A stretch of 64,000 nt of DNA, from assembly GCF_000389635.1 (NCBI RefSeq), contig NC_021182.1, positions 2,604,001 through 2,668,000 of the forward strand, in the 5' to 3' direction. The translations under genes and the position numbers were made by a program. Positions within the stretch are counted from its first letter, which is position 1. Each line of letters starts with the position of its first letter. Below, piece by piece: positions 18,524-28,308 of the stretch. The notes under the pieces are model-generated. The model was not told where the DNA came from. It made no database searches and saw nothing but the letters and a program-made list of their open reading frames with translations. Source of the DNA: Clostridium pasteurianum BC1. GTDB lineage: Bacteria; Bacillota; Clostridia; Clostridiales; Clostridiaceae.

Positions 18524-19720
18524 ATGATTTTATCTAACAAAGCAAAAAATATTTCGCCATCTCTTACTTTAGCTATTACTGCAAAAGTAAAAGAGATGAG
18601 GAAAAATGGTATAGATGTTATAGGTTTTGGCGCTGGTGAACCTGACTTCAATACTCCTAAAAATATTCAACTTGCAGCTATAAAGGCAATGGAAGAAGGT
18701 TATACTAAATATACTGCTGCATCGGGTATAATAGAGTTAAAAAAGGCTATAGCTAATAAATTTAAGAAAGATAATAATTTAACTTATGATGTATCACAAA
18801 TTATAATATCAAATGGTGCAAAACAATGTATTAATGATGTTTTTCAGGCTATATTAAATCCACAGGACGAAGTTATAATTAGTAGTCCTTATTGGGTAAC
18901 TTATCCTGAACTAGTGAAATTAAGTGATGGTGTACCTGTAATTATTACTACTGAGGAAAAAAATTCTTTTAAATTTACTATTAATGACCTCGAAAAGGCT
19001 GTTACAGCAAAAACTAAAGTTATAATATTAAATAGTCCCAATAATCCAACAGGAACAGTTTATTCAAAAGAAGAAATTGAAAAAATTGCAGAATTTGCAA
19101 AAAAACATGATTTATTAATTATTTCTGATGAAATATATGAAAAATTAATTTATGGTGACTTTAAGCATTTTAGTATTGCAAGCATAAGCGAAGATTCTTT
19201 TAAAAGAACAATTGTAATTAATGGTATGTCTAAAACTTATGCTATGACTGGTTGGAGAGTTGGATATGCTGCTAGTGGTAATACTGAAATAATTAAGTTA
19301 ATGTCAAATGTACAAGGTCATACTACAGCTAATCCTAATTCTATAGCTCAGTATGCCTCTGTAGAGGCATTAACTGGAGATCAATCTTCAGTAGAATTTA
19401 TGATAAGTAAATTTAAAGAGAGAAGAAATTATATGGTAAATAAAATAAACAGCATAGAAAATGTATCATGTACCAGGCCTGAAGGTGCATTTTATGTAAT
19501 GATGAATATAAGTAAATTAATAGGTAAAACAATAAATGGAAAAACAATAAATGGTTCTATTGATTTTGCTGAAAGTCTTTTAGAAGATAATAAAGTAGCA
19601 GTAGTTCCTGGAGATGCCTTTGGTGTTTCAGAATATGTTAGACTTTCTTATGCAACTTCTATGGAAAATATAGAAGAGGGACTGGAAAGAATACATAATT
19701 TTGTAAATAAAATTTATTGA
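18524..19720 (+). CDS. Pyridoxal-phosphate aminotransferase, aspartate aminotransferase type
   Basis: Class I/II aminotransferase, most like the Ib aspartate/prephenate group: it starts ILSNKAKNISPSLTLAITAK, carries NSPNNPTGTVY near residue 170, ISDEIYEKLIY near 200 and the PLP lysine in NGMSKTYAMTGWRVGY near 233. It would be cytoplasmic and interconvert aspartate and oxaloacetate or a related amino acid. ATG 18524 follows AGGAGG by 8 bp. The longer frame from GTG 18491 is rejected. Unusual: the repeat KTINGKTINGS near residue 340. Confidence 0.88.
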   Translation: MILSNKAKNISPSLTLAITAKVKEMRKNGIDVIGFGAGEPDFNTPKNIQLAAIKAMEEGYTKYTAASGIIELKKAIANKFKKDNNLTYDVSQIIISNGAKQCINDVFQAILNPQDEVIISSPYWVTYPELVKLSDGVPVIITTEEKNSFKFTINDLEKAVTAKTKVIILNSPNNPTGTVYSKEEIEKIAEFAKKHDLLIISDEIYEKLIYGDFKHFSIASISEDSFKRTIVINGMSKTYAMTGWRVGYAASGNTEIIKLMSNVQGHTTANPNSIAQYASVEALTGDQSSVEFMISKFKERRNYMVNKINSIENVSCTRPEGAFYVMMNISKLIGKTINGKTINGSIDFAESLLEDNKVAVVPGDAFGVSEYVRLSYATSMENIEEGLERIHNFVNKIY

Positions 19721-19826
19721 AATCGTATTAAATATTTTCTAGAATTTACTTGAATAAATTATTGTAAAATGATAAACTTATTAAAGAGATTTCAAAATAG
19801 TATATTAGTTAACAGAGGTGGATATA

Positions 19827-20087
19827 ATGGTAACAAAAGAAGTTACAGTAAAAAGTTCTACTGGTTTACATGCTAGACCAGCTACTCTATTAGTAAAAAA
19901 AGCATCATCTTTTAAATCAGATGTTAGTCTTGAATACAATGGTAAAAAGGCTAATATTAAAAGTTTAATAGGAGTTTTATCTTTAGGAGTTACTAGCAAT
20001 GCTGTTGTTAAAGTAACTGCTTCAGGTGACGACGAAACTTTAGCAGCTGAAGAAGTTGCAAAATTAATTGAATCAATTGCTGAATAA
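19827..20087 (+). CDS. ptsH: Phosphocarrier protein HPr
   Basis: Phosphotransfer protein of the sugar PTS. His15 in STGLHARPA is the PEP-dependent phosphorylation site. Ser46 in IKSLIGVLSLG is the HPr-kinase site used in carbon catabolite control through CcpA. At 86 residues it is normal. ATG 19827 follows AGAGGTGG by 5 bp. It is not linked to ptsI here, which is common in clostridia. Confidence 0.93.
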   Translation: MVTKEVTVKSSTGLHARPATLLVKKASSFKSDVSLEYNGKKANIKSLIGVLSLGVTSNAVVKVTASGDDETLAAEEVAKLIESIAE

Positions 20088-20098
20088 TTAGATTCATA

Positions 20099-20135
20099 AG
20101 ATAAAAGGATAGCTCATAAGGCTATCCTTTTATCT
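20099..20135 (+). terminator. ptsH terminator
   Basis: Perfect 15-bp stem AGATAAAAGGATAGC / GCTATCCTTTTATCT with 7-nt loop. Confidence 0.85.
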
Positions 20136-20173
20136 TTGCCGTAAAGTTGTTGAAATTTTAAGGAGGCTTTTAT

Positions 20174-21532
20174 ATGAACCCTTGGTATAATGAAGCAGTA
20201 TTCTATCATATTTATCCACTGGGATTTTGTGGAGCACCAAAGTCTAATGATTTTAAAGCAGAGCCAGTAGAACGTCTAGAAAAAATCTATGATTGGATTG
20301 ATCACATTAAATATTTAGGTGTCAATTCTATTTATTTTGGTCCAATATTTGAGTCAACATCTCATGGTTATGACACAACAGACTATAATGTAGTTGACAG
20401 GCGTTTAGGGAATAAAGATACTTTTATTAAGCTTGTAAATACTTTGCATAAGAATAATATAAGAGTGGTAATTGATGGCGTATTTAATCATGTAGGTCGT
20501 GATTTTTTTGCATTTAAGGATATACTTTTAAAGGGCCAAAAATCAAAATATTGCAATTGGTTTCACAATCTAAATTTCAACCAAAAAAGTCCATTAAATG
20601 ATCCCTTTAGCTATGATACATGGAATGGATACTATAATCTCGTTAAGCTTAATCTCAGTAATCAAGAAGTGAAGGAATATCTTTTTGAGGCCATAAAAAT
20701 GTGGGTTAAAGAACTGGATATTGATGGCTTACGTTTAGATTGTGCAGATTGCCTTGACTTTAATTTTATTACTGAGCTGTCTTCCTTGTGTAAAAAAACA
20801 AAATCGGATTTTTGGCTTATGGGTGAAATTATACATGGCGATTACAACCGCTGGGCAAACACTACTATGCTTGACTCTGTGACAAATTATGAATGCTATA
20901 AGGGATTATACTCCAGTCATAACGACAAGAACTATTTTGAAATTGCCTATTCTTTTAACCGTCAGTTTGGAGACAACTTTGGTATATATAGAAATATTTA
21001 CTTATATAATTTCCTTGATAACCACGATGTAAATCGAATTGCAAGTACATTAAAGTGCTCAGATTATATTTACCCATTACATGTACTTTTGTTCACTATG
21101 CCTGGTATCCCTTCTATTTACTATGGCAGTGAGTGGGGAATTAAAGGTACAAAGAATATTTCAGACGATGATTTACGTCCTGAACTGGATCTAACAAGTA
21201 TATCATCAAGTAACTCTAATAAAAAATTAATAGAATTAATCCATGAACTGGCTAAAATACGAAAAAATTCAAAGGCATTAAAACATGGGAAATATTTTCA
21301 GATTAGAGTACTGAATGAACAATTTGCATATGCCAGAATACTGGAAGAGGATTGTATAATTATCATAGTAAATTTATCAGAAAAGGCTAGTTCCTTAGAA
21401 ATTGATATACCTGTAAAAGGGGTTAAAGTGCTTGATATTTTAAATAATAAAGAAACATTTAAAATTGAAAATAACAAGTGTCTTATACCAGATTTGCTTC
21501 CTTGCTGGGGAAGAATTCTTAAGGTAGAGTAA
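20174..21532 (+). CDS. GH13-family alpha-glucan hydrolase (alpha-amylase/cyclomaltodextrinase-like)
   Basis: Cytoplasmic glycoside hydrolase: no signal peptide, and it starts directly MNPWYNEAVFYHIYPLGF. The (beta/alpha)8 barrel motifs are in order: DGVFNHVGRD (near 100), the nucleophile Asp in IDGLRLDCAD (near 190), the acid/base Glu in LMGEIIHGDY (near 220) and the transition-state Asp in FLDNHDVNR (near 285). A C-terminal beta domain ends the 452 residues. Probable substrates are malto-oligosaccharides or glycogen. AGGAGG precedes the ATG. Codon use is slightly less A/T-biased than its neighbours. Confidence 0.87.
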   Translation: MNPWYNEAVFYHIYPLGFCGAPKSNDFKAEPVERLEKIYDWIDHIKYLGVNSIYFGPIFESTSHGYDTTDYNVVDRRLGNKDTFIKLVNTLHKNNIRVVIDGVFNHVGRDFFAFKDILLKGQKSKYCNWFHNLNFNQKSPLNDPFSYDTWNGYYNLVKLNLSNQEVKEYLFEAIKMWVKELDIDGLRLDCADCLDFNFITELSSLCKKTKSDFWLMGEIIHGDYNRWANTTMLDSVTNYECYKGLYSSHNDKNYFEIAYSFNRQFGDNFGIYRNIYLYNFLDNHDVNRIASTLKCSDYIYPLHVLLFTMPGIPSIYYGSEWGIKGTKNISDDDLRPELDLTSISSSNSNKKLIELIHELAKIRKNSKALKHGKYFQIRVLNEQFAYARILEEDCIIIIVNLSEKASSLEIDIPVKGVKVLDILNNKETFKIENNKCLIPDLLPCWGRILKVE

Positions 21533-21684
21533 GAATAAACTATAGCAATTTGACTTTATCACCTAATATTTTGTTGATAATGAATTTAATAATTTATTAA
21601 CATGTAAATTTAAATATTTATGAATGTATGATATAATATGAAATGTATTTTACATTAAGCAACCTTTGCTAGGAGGAAATTTAT

Positions 21685-23115
21685 ATGAGAAACATTTACC
21701 AAACACCGCTAAATACTAGATATGCATCAAAAGATATGTCGTATCTATTTTCTGATGAAATGAAATTTAAGACTTGGAGAAAGTTATGGGTGGCTTTAGC
21801 TGAGAGTGAGAAAGAATTAGGTTTAAATATAACTGATGAACAAATAGAAGAATTAAAAGCTCATATTGATGATATTAACTATGAAGTAGCAGAAAAAAGA
21901 GAAAAAGAAGTGAGACATGATGTAATGAGTCATGTATATGCCTATGGAGTTCAATGTCCTAAAGCTAAAGGTATAATACACCTTGGTGCCACAAGCTGTT
22001 ATGTAGGAGATAACACAGACATTATCATAATGAAGAAAGCTTTAATACTGATAAAGAATAAAATTATAAATGTTATTGAACATTTATCAGAATTTGCATT
22101 AAAGTATAAGAAATTGCCTGCTTTAGGTTATACTCATCTTCAGCCAGCTCAGCTTACTACTGTTGGAAAGAGAGCTACTCTTTGGATGCAGGATTTACTT
22201 TTAGATCTTGAAAATATAAATTTTGTAATTGATACCATAAAACTAAGAGGAGTAAAGGGAACTACAGGTACTCAAGCAAGTTTTATGGAATTATTTGATG
22301 GTGATGAAGAAAAGATTAAAACATTAGAGAAAAAAGTTACGGAAAGAATGGGTTTTAAAGAAGCTTATGCTGTAACCGGTCAAACGTATTCCAGAAAAGT
22401 GGATTCAATAGTATTAAATACGCTTTCAGAAGCAGCACAAAGTGCTTATAAGTTCAGCAATGATTTGAGAATACTTCAAAGTTTTAAAGAAATGGAAGAG
22501 CCTTTTGAGACACATCAAATAGGTTCATCTGCTATGGCCTATAAGAGAAACCCTATGAGATCAGAAAGAATAGGATCTCTAGCAAGGTATGTAATTGTAA
22601 ATTCTCTTAATCCAGCTGTAACTGCTGCAACACAGTGGTTTGAAAGAACTTTGGATGATTCAGCAAATAAGAGAATCTCTATTGCTGAAGCTTTTCTAGC
22701 TTTAGATGGAGTATTAAATCTATATATAAATGTATCCAGTAATTTAGTTGTATATGATAAAGTTGTTGCTGCTCGAGTAAACAATGAATTACCTTTTATG
22801 GCTACAGAAAATATACTAATGGAAGCTGTTAAAAGAGGTGGAGATAGGCAGGAACTTCATGAAAAAATAAGGGTTTACTCCATGGAAACTGCAAAGCGTG
22901 TAAAACAGGATGGACTTGATAATAATTTAATAGATCTAATAGCTAAAGATCCTGCTTTCAACATAAAGAAAGAAGAAATACTATCAATATTAGATGCTAA
23001 AAATTTCGTTGGAAGAGCACCTGGGCAGGTAACAGATTTCATAAATGATTGTGTCAATCCTGTATTAGAAGCCAATAAAAATATTTTAGATATAAATGTA
23101 GACATAAACGTATAA
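21685..23115 (+). CDS. purB: Adenylosuccinate lyase
   Basis: Splits SAICAR and adenylosuccinate in purine synthesis. Superfamily motifs are in order: THLQPAQLTTVGKR near residue 150, and the signature loop SSAMAYKRNPMRSE near 285 carrying the catalytic Ser. The C-terminal helical domain is complete at 476 residues, the longer eukaryote-like form common in clostridia. AGGAGG precedes the ATG and a strong terminator follows, so it is monocistronic here. Confidence 0.95.
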   Translation: MRNIYQTPLNTRYASKDMSYLFSDEMKFKTWRKLWVALAESEKELGLNITDEQIEELKAHIDDINYEVAEKREKEVRHDVMSHVYAYGVQCPKAKGIIHLGATSCYVGDNTDIIIMKKALILIKNKIINVIEHLSEFALKYKKLPALGYTHLQPAQLTTVGKRATLWMQDLLLDLENINFVIDTIKLRGVKGTTGTQASFMELFDGDEEKIKTLEKKVTERMGFKEAYAVTGQTYSRKVDSIVLNTLSEAAQSAYKFSNDLRILQSFKEMEEPFETHQIGSSAMAYKRNPMRSERIGSLARYVIVNSLNPAVTAATQWFERTLDDSANKRISIAEAFLALDGVLNLYINVSSNLVVYDKVVAARVNNELPFMATENILMEAVKRGGDRQELHEKIRVYSMETAKRVKQDGLDNNLIDLIAKDPAFNIKKEEILSILDAKNFVGRAPGQVTDFINDCVNPVLEANKNILDINVDINV

Positions 23116-23126
23116 TTTTATATTAT

Positions 23127-23162
23127 AAAAAAGCTGCTGGTATAAACCCTAGCAGCTTTTTT
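23127..23162 (+). terminator. purB terminator
   Basis: AAAAAAGCTGCT (23127-23138) and AGCAGCTTTTTT (23151-23162) with a 12-nt loop. Confidence 0.85.
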
Positions 23163-23313
23163 ATTTACAATGTATTATTAACTATCCTATCTATGTTACT
23201 GCTTATTAAGCATTCTTTGAAAAAATTTATTTTATACTTTTTAAATTTTTGAAATACACGTTTAATAAATTATAGGTTATAAAATCTATAGTAATTAACA
23301 ATACTATATTTAT

Positions 23314-23445
23314 CCGATGACTAACCGCTATAACACTCTACCGCACTCGGTGAATCGCTTTTCTAAAGATGGAGATATATCGGTACGTCCCTGGAGAGTT
23401 AATCTAAACCAGTGGGAATGCAAACGCCCACTGAATAAGATTTAT
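23314..23445 (+). repeat. CCGATGAC structured element, copy C
   Basis: TTTAT borders both ends (23309-23313, 23441-23445). CCGATGAC pairs with GTCCCTGG, ACCGCTATAACACTCTA pairs with TGGAGATATATCGGT with internal loops, and the 3' hairpin is CAGTGGG/CCCACTG, different from copies A and B. The upstream TATAGT/ACTATA hairpin takes the place of a terminator. It ends about 45 bp before the SDR gene. Confidence 0.75.
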
Positions 23446-23490
23446 CGATAAAGTTAAATATAATCTTATAAAAGGAAAGGAGGAATACAA

Positions 23491-24360
23491 ATGGTAAGTA
23501 CTTTAAATTATCCTGAAACTATACCTGCTCAAAAACAAAACCAACAACCAGGCTTGGAAAAATTAATGAATCCTAAGCCTATATTCGACGATCCAGAATA
23601 TAAAGGTACTGGCAAGCTTAAAAATAAAGTAGCTATTATTACTGGTGGAGATAGTGGAATAGGTAAGGCTGTGGCAATAGCTTATGCAAAAGAAGGAGCT
23701 AAAATAGCTATAATCTATTTAAATGAACATGAAGATGCAAAAGACACTAAAAAGATTATAGAGGATAAAGGCTCATCCTGTTTAGCTATTCCTGGGGACC
23801 TTGGTGATGATCTATTTTGTAAAGAGGCAGTAGATAAAATAATTAAAGAGTATGGTAAAATAGATATACTTGTTAATAATGCAGGTGAACAGCATCCTCA
23901 AAATAGTATTGAAGATATAACAAAGGAACAATTGGAAAGAACATTTAAAACTAATATATTTGCTATGTTTTATATGACAAAAGCAGTAATGCCATATTTA
24001 AAAAGTGGAGATTCAATTATAAATACTGCATCAATTACTGCCTATAAGGGAAATGAAACACTAATTGATTACGCATCTTCAAAAGGTGCTATAGTTTCAT
24101 TTACAAGATCATTATCACTTTCTTTAGAAAGTAGAAATATAAGGGTCAATGATATTGCTCCTGGTCCAATATGGACTCCACTTATACCTTCTTCTTTTAG
24201 CGATTATGAAGTATCACAATTTGGTTTAGATACACCTTTAGGAAGAGCTGGTCAGCCAGCCGAACTTGCTCCTGCGTATGTATTTTTAGCATCTAATGAT
24301 TCATCCTATGTTTCAGGTCAAACACTTCACATAAATGGAGGAAATATTTTAAACGGCTAA
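23491..24360 (+). CDS. SDR-family oxidoreductase, general stress protein 39-like
   Basis: NAD(P)-dependent short-chain dehydrogenase of 289 residues. The Rossmann motif TGGDSGIGKA is near residue 50, NNAG near 130, and the catalytic Ser...YASSK Tyr/Lys pair near 190-194. The approximately 40-residue N-terminal extension with PKPIFDDPEYKGTGKLKNK matches the YhdF/YdaD-type stress dehydrogenases of bacilli. The substrate is unknown. AAAGGAGG lies 7 bp upstream. It stands alone between structured elements. Confidence 0.85.
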   Translation: MVSTLNYPETIPAQKQNQQPGLEKLMNPKPIFDDPEYKGTGKLKNKVAIITGGDSGIGKAVAIAYAKEGAKIAIIYLNEHEDAKDTKKIIEDKGSSCLAIPGDLGDDLFCKEAVDKIIKEYGKIDILVNNAGEQHPQNSIEDITKEQLERTFKTNIFAMFYMTKAVMPYLKSGDSIINTASITAYKGNETLIDYASSKGAIVSFTRSLSLSLESRNIRVNDIAPGPIWTPLIPSSFSDYEVSQFGLDTPLGRAGQPAELAPAYVFLASNDSSYVSGQTLHINGGNILNG

Positions 24361-24469
24361 GTATATCAATAAGTTCATTATTTATAAAAAATTTATAAAT
24401 ATAGTAATTGACAAGATTATTAAATTACTGTAGAATAACACTAAATATTAAATATAGAAATATTAGGTT

Positions 24470-24521
24470 ATTCTGACTAGGAAAACTAGAGGGAAATCTC
24501 ATTATGAGATTTCCCTTTTTG
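24470..24521 (+). promoter_or_regulatory. CTGACTAG leader/terminator element, copy 1
   Basis: CTGACTAG-GAAAA-CTAGAGG leads directly into the stem GGGAAATCTC/GAGATTTCCC with a T5 tail. It shares the first part with 25571-25627 and 28082-28136. It resembles a compact attenuator, but copy D of the CCGATGAC element lies between it and the nitroreductase. Confidence 0.6.
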
Positions 24522-24527
24522 ATTTAT

Positions 24528-24748
24528 CCGATGACTAGCTGCTATAACACTCCATGGCATCTTTGAAAGCGATTTACACAAAATCGAAGATTTTTGTTCG
24601 ATGCTTGCACCCTGTGAAAGCGAATAAAAACAAAATAAAATTTTGTTTTGCCTGCTTTTATAAAGCTAGAGATAACAGTAGCACATTCCCGGTTAGTTAA
24701 TCTAAACTTAGTGGAAACACAAACTCCCACTAAGTAAAATTCATTTAT
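24528..24748 (+). repeat. CCGATGAC structured element, copy D
   Basis: The longest copy. GCTGCTAT..ACTC pairs with GAGATAACAGTAGC, the 3' hairpin is CTTAGTGG/CCCACTAAG, and the P1-like helix is CCGATGAC with ATTCCCGG. The apical part is expanded by further hairpins, including AAAACAAAAT/ATTTTGTTTT. TTTAT flanks it at 24523-24527 and 24744-24748. It ends 50 bp before the nitroreductase. Confidence 0.72.
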
Positions 24749-24798
24749 AAAATGAAAATCATTAAAACATAAATAAAATAAAGTGAGAGTGAATAAAA

Positions 24799-25374
24799 AT
24801 GAGTGAAGTATTAAAAAAGGAAGTATTGGAAAATTTGTTAGAAAGAAGAAGTATTAGATACTTTAAAAGCGAACAAATAAAAGACGAAGATTTACAGCAA
24901 ATATTGGAAGCTGGAAAATATGCACCTAGTGCTGCTAATCAACAATCCTGGCATTTTACTGTAATACAAAATAAAGAAGTATTACAGAAGATAAATGATG
25001 TAGCAAAATCTGTGTTTGCAAAATCAGGAAATAAAAATTATGAAGAAAGATCAAAAGCAAAAGATTTTAGTGCCTTTTACCATGCTCCAACCTATATTAT
25101 AGTATCTGCAGATGAGAAAGCCATTGCCCCAATTGCTGATAGCGCTCTTGCTCTAGGTAATTTATTTTTAGCAGCTGAAGCCTTAGGTATTGGATCTGTT
25201 TGGATTCATGCCGTAAATTTTCTGTATACTACTGAGGAAGGTAGGGCTTTATTTAAAGAGTTAGGAATACCTGATGGCTATGTTACTTATGGTTCAGGTG
25301 CCTTCGGTTACAATGCTGGAGAAAGGCCTAAGGCTGCTTCAAGAAGAGATGGAACTGTTAATATCATAAAATAG
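24799..25374 (+). CDS. Nitroreductase-family FMN protein
   Basis: A 191-residue flavoprotein of the NfsA/FRase I fold. The RRSIRYFKSEQ start is the FMN-phosphate contact, followed by GKYAPSAANQQSWHF near residue 40 and the ALGIGSVWIHAV block near 130. Such enzymes reduce nitroaromatics, quinones or unsaturated acids with NAD(P)H. The physiological substrate cannot be read from the sequence. Single gene, preceded by a CTGACTAG element and a CCGATGAC element. Confidence 0.85.
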   Translation: MSEVLKKEVLENLLERRSIRYFKSEQIKDEDLQQILEAGKYAPSAANQQSWHFTVIQNKEVLQKINDVAKSVFAKSGNKNYEERSKAKDFSAFYHAPTYIIVSADEKAIAPIADSALALGNLFLAAEALGIGSVWIHAVNFLYTTEEGRALFKELGIPDGYVTYGSGAFGYNAGERPKAASRRDGTVNIIK

Positions 25375-25385
25375 ATTGATTTATA

Positions 25386-25523
25386 ATTTTTTTACTGCTT
25401 AACAATGTATAAACCTATACTCGGCAAGTAATCCTTATAAGCCTCCATAGCACTAGATTTGTCTGTAAATTTTTTTGTAAAGAAAATGAAGTATTATCAA
25501 CGGTTTGCTGAATTACTTGCCAA
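25386..25523 (-). other. Region bounded by a 10-bp inverted repeat, possible gene relic
   Basis: GGCAAGTAAT (25424-25433) and ATTACTTGCC (25513-25522) are inverted. On the minus strand a short frame reads FFTKKFTDKSSAMEAYKDYL...KQ and stops at 25386. It looks gene-like but has no start or ribosome site, so it may be the tail of a lost gene. Confidence 0.3.
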
Positions 25524-25570
25524 ATTGAAGATAAATATAAAAATAGTTAATAAATATTATTGAATAATAG

Positions 25571-25627
25571 TACGATTACTAACTAGAAAAACTAGAGGTG
25601 GTGTTACAGTGTAATGCTTCCTTTTTC
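25571..25627 (+). promoter_or_regulatory. CTGACTAG leader/terminator element, copy 2 (copA)
   Basis: TTACTAACTAG-AAAAA-CTAGAGG, then GGTGGTGTTAC/GTAATGCTTCC as an imperfect stem and CTTTTTCC. It lies 35 bp before the copA start, in the right place for a transcriptional attenuator. Confidence 0.6.
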
Positions 25628-25660
25628 CTATTTTGTATAAAATAGGATGTGATAAACAAG

Positions 25661-27955
25661 ATGATAGAAAGTATTTCTTTAAAGATATATGGAATGACAT
25701 GTTCGCTATGTTCAATTACTATTGAATCCAATCTTGAGAAGCTTGAGGGAATAAAGAAAGTAAATGTAAGTTATTCAACTGAAAAAGCTAAATTAGAATA
25801 TGATTCAAGTAAAATTGAACTAGGTAATATCAAAAAGAAAATAGAATTATTGGGTTTTTCAGTAGGAAAAAATAAAGAGAAATACAGTAGTGATGGTATA
25901 GATCCTAGTTTGATACAAGAAAATAAATTGAGAAATACCTTTATAATCTCTGCTGTTTTAAGTTTTCCATTAATTTTGGCTATGGTACTTGGGGGATTAG
26001 GATTTTGTCATGATTACATCGATCCTAATTCCACTACAAAAATTGGTGCATTTATTGCTTATCTAAGATGGAGGACACTAATACTTCATGATTGGAGATT
26101 GCAGTTTGTATTAGCTACTCCAGTTCAGTTTATAATAGGCTTTAGATTCTATAAAAATTCATTTTATGCTTTACGTGCCAGAGTTGCCACTATGGATTTA
26201 CTTGTTGCAGTAGGATCTACAACAGCATATTTTTATAGTCTGTATATTGTATTTTTTCAAAGACCGGCTTTCCTCTATGGAATGAGGAATATATATTTTG
26301 AATCTTCAACTGTAATCATAACCCTTGTTTTACTTGGAAAATATCTTGAGGCTATGGCTAAAGGAAAAACATCAAAGGTTATTAAAACATTAATGGGGCT
26401 TAAACCTAAAAATGCCAGAGTTTTAAGAAATGATGTTGAAGTAGATATATCAATTGAAAAATTATTAGTTGGAGATATTGTCATTGTAAGGCCAGGAGAA
26501 AAGATCCCTGTAGATGGAATAATTATAGAAGGTACTTCAATGGTGGATGAGTCTATGCTTACTGGTGAAAGTATACCTGTTAAGAAAAATGAAAAAGATT
26601 TTGTAACAGGTGCTTCTTTAAATAAAAATGGAAGCTTTAAATTTCAAGCTACAAAAGTTGGGGATGAAACAGTTCTTTCTAACATAATAAAGATGGTTGA
26701 AGAAGCTCAGGAAAGTAAAGCCCCAATACAAAAAATTGCTGATAAAATATGTGGTTATTTTGTACCATTTATCTTCTTGGTGGCATTTAGTACATTTTTA
26801 ATTTGGTATTTTATTATATATCAAAGCCAATTATTAGATATTGCTTTGATTAATGCTGTTTCAGTTCTAGTGGTTTCTTGTCCATGTGCACTTGGACTTG
26901 CTACTCCTACAGCAATTATTGTAGGAATGGGGAAGGGAGCACAAAATGGAATATTGATTAAAAATGGTGAATATTTAGAAAAAATATGCAAAATAAATAC
27001 TATAGTTTTTGATAAAACTGGAACTATTACAGTAGGGAAGCCAGCGGTCACTGATGTGATTATATTGGACAAAAGTCATGAATATGATGAGAGAAAAATA
27101 ATTCATATTGCTGCCATGGCTGAAAGAAGATCCGAACATCCTATTGGTGTAGCTATATATGAAAATGGAAAAGAAATAATAGATCAGCAAAGTGCAGCGG
27201 TTGAAAGCTTTGAAGCTATACCAGGAAAAGGAATTGAAGCAGTTGTTAAGGGTAAAATTGTACTAATTGGAACAAAGAAACTAATGCAAGAAAATAAAAT
27301 TGATCTTAAAAATGCTGAGACAATTTTTAATTCCTTCCAAGAAGAAGGTAAAATTGCAGTGTTTATGGCTATAGATAATAATTTGATTTCGGTTTTAGCT
27401 CTTTCAGATAAGATTAAGGATAAATCTAAAGATGTAGTTCCTTCTCTTAAAAAAATGGGGATAGAAGTTTATATTCTTACTGGAGATAATAAAAAGACAG
27501 CTTTTTCTGTAGCAAACAAAGTTGGTATAGAAAATGTTATGGCAGAAGTCCAACCAGGAAATAAAGCAGAGGTTATTCAAAAATTAATGAATAAAGGCAA
27601 GATTGTAGCCATGGTTGGAGATGGTATAAATGATGCACCAGCTTTAGCAACAGCAAATATAGGCTTTGCAATTGGTACTGGTACCGATGTAGCTATTGAA
27701 ACAGGGGATGTGATTTTATTAAGAGATGATTTAATCACATTACCATTATCAATTAAGCTATCAAAGAAAACTATGGATAAAATCAAACAAAACCTATTGT
27801 GGGCATTTATTTACAATTTAATAGGAATACCAATTGCTGCTACTGGTCATTTAAACCCAGTTTTAGCAGCGGCAGCTATGGGTTTAAGTTCAATATCAGT
27901 GCTAATTAATTCATTAAGTTTAAAAAAATTTAAATTTATAGACAATAAAATATAG
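25661..27955 (+). CDS. copA: Copper-exporting P1B-type ATPase
   Basis: Pumps Cu(I) out of the cytoplasm. One N-terminal HMA domain has GMTCSLC near residue 12. The order then is eight membrane helices, the TGES actuator motif near 300, the CPC ion site in [13 protein letters not shown] near 410, the DKTGT phosphorylation site near 450, SEHPIG near 490 and [11 protein letters not shown] near 655. The final helices carry YN and MGLSSISV, matching the Cu(I) subgroup with a minor substitution. ATG 25661 is preferred: AGGATGTGAT matches the anti-Shine-Dalgarno with one mismatch 7 bp upstream. No CopZ or CsoR gene is adjacent. Confidence 0.93.
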   Translation: MIESISLKIYGMTCSLCSITIESNLEKLEGIKKVNVSYSTEKAKLEYDSSKIELGNIKKKIELLGFSVGKNKEKYSSDGIDPSLIQENKLRNTFIISAVLSFPLILAMVLGGLGFCHDYIDPNSTTKIGAFIAYLRWRTLILHDWRLQFVLATPVQFIIGFRFYKNSFYALRARVATMDLLVAVGSTTAYFYSLYIVFFQRPAFLYGMRNIYFESSTVIITLVLLGKYLEAMAKGKTSKVIKTLMGLKPKNARVLRNDVEVDISIEKLLVGDIVIVRPGEKIPVDGIIIEGTSMVDESMLTGESIPVKKNEKDFVTGASLNKNGSFKFQATKVGDETVLSNIIKMVEEAQESKAPIQKIADKICGYFVPFIFLVAFSTFLIWYFIIYQSQLLDIALINAVSVLVVSCPCALGLATPTAIIVGMGKGAQNGILIKNGEYLEKICKINTIVFDKTGTITVGKPAVTDVIILDKSHEYDERKIIHIAAMAERRSEHPIGVAIYENGKEIIDQQSAAVESFEAIPGKGIEAVVKGKIVLIGTKKLMQENKIDLKNAETIFNSFQEEGKIAVFMAIDNNLISVLALSDKIKDKSKDVVPSLKKMGIEVYILTGDNKKTAFSVANKVGIENVMAEVQPGNKAEVIQKLMNKGKIVAMVGDGINDAPALATANIGFAIGTGTDVAIETGDVILLRDDLITLPLSIKLSKKTMDKIKQNLLWAFIYNLIGIPIAATGHLNPVLAAAAMGLSSISVLINSLSLKKFKFIDNKI

Positions 27956-28081
27956 AAATAACTTATACATATATAGGCTTTATTGTATGTATTATGGTTG
28001 TATAGTTGTATTCATATAGTAATTTAATTAGATATATAACAAAAAATAATTTTATTTAAATTAAATAGTAGTTAAATATTA

Positions 28082-28136
28082 GTACTGACTAGATAGCTAG
28101 AGGTAGCTTTTAAAATAAAAGCTACCTATTTTATAA
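28082..28136 (+). promoter_or_regulatory. CTGACTAG leader/terminator element, copy 3
   Basis: TACTGACTAG-ATAG-CTAGAGG passes straight into GGTAGCTTTT/AAAAGCTACC with a T-rich tail. It lies about 170 bp before the ABC substrate-binding protein. Confidence 0.6.
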
Positions 28137-28308
28137 AATAGCATCTGTTACTTTATAGGATAAAACATATAAAACAAATGTGAATAATATTGTTCTTATA
28201 AGGTAGAGATAATTGTATTTAAATTATTTTACTATTAGTTCAATGTATGTAACAAAATTGATGAAAGTTATTTAAACTTTAATATATTAAGCAAATGGGG
28301 GATTTAAT

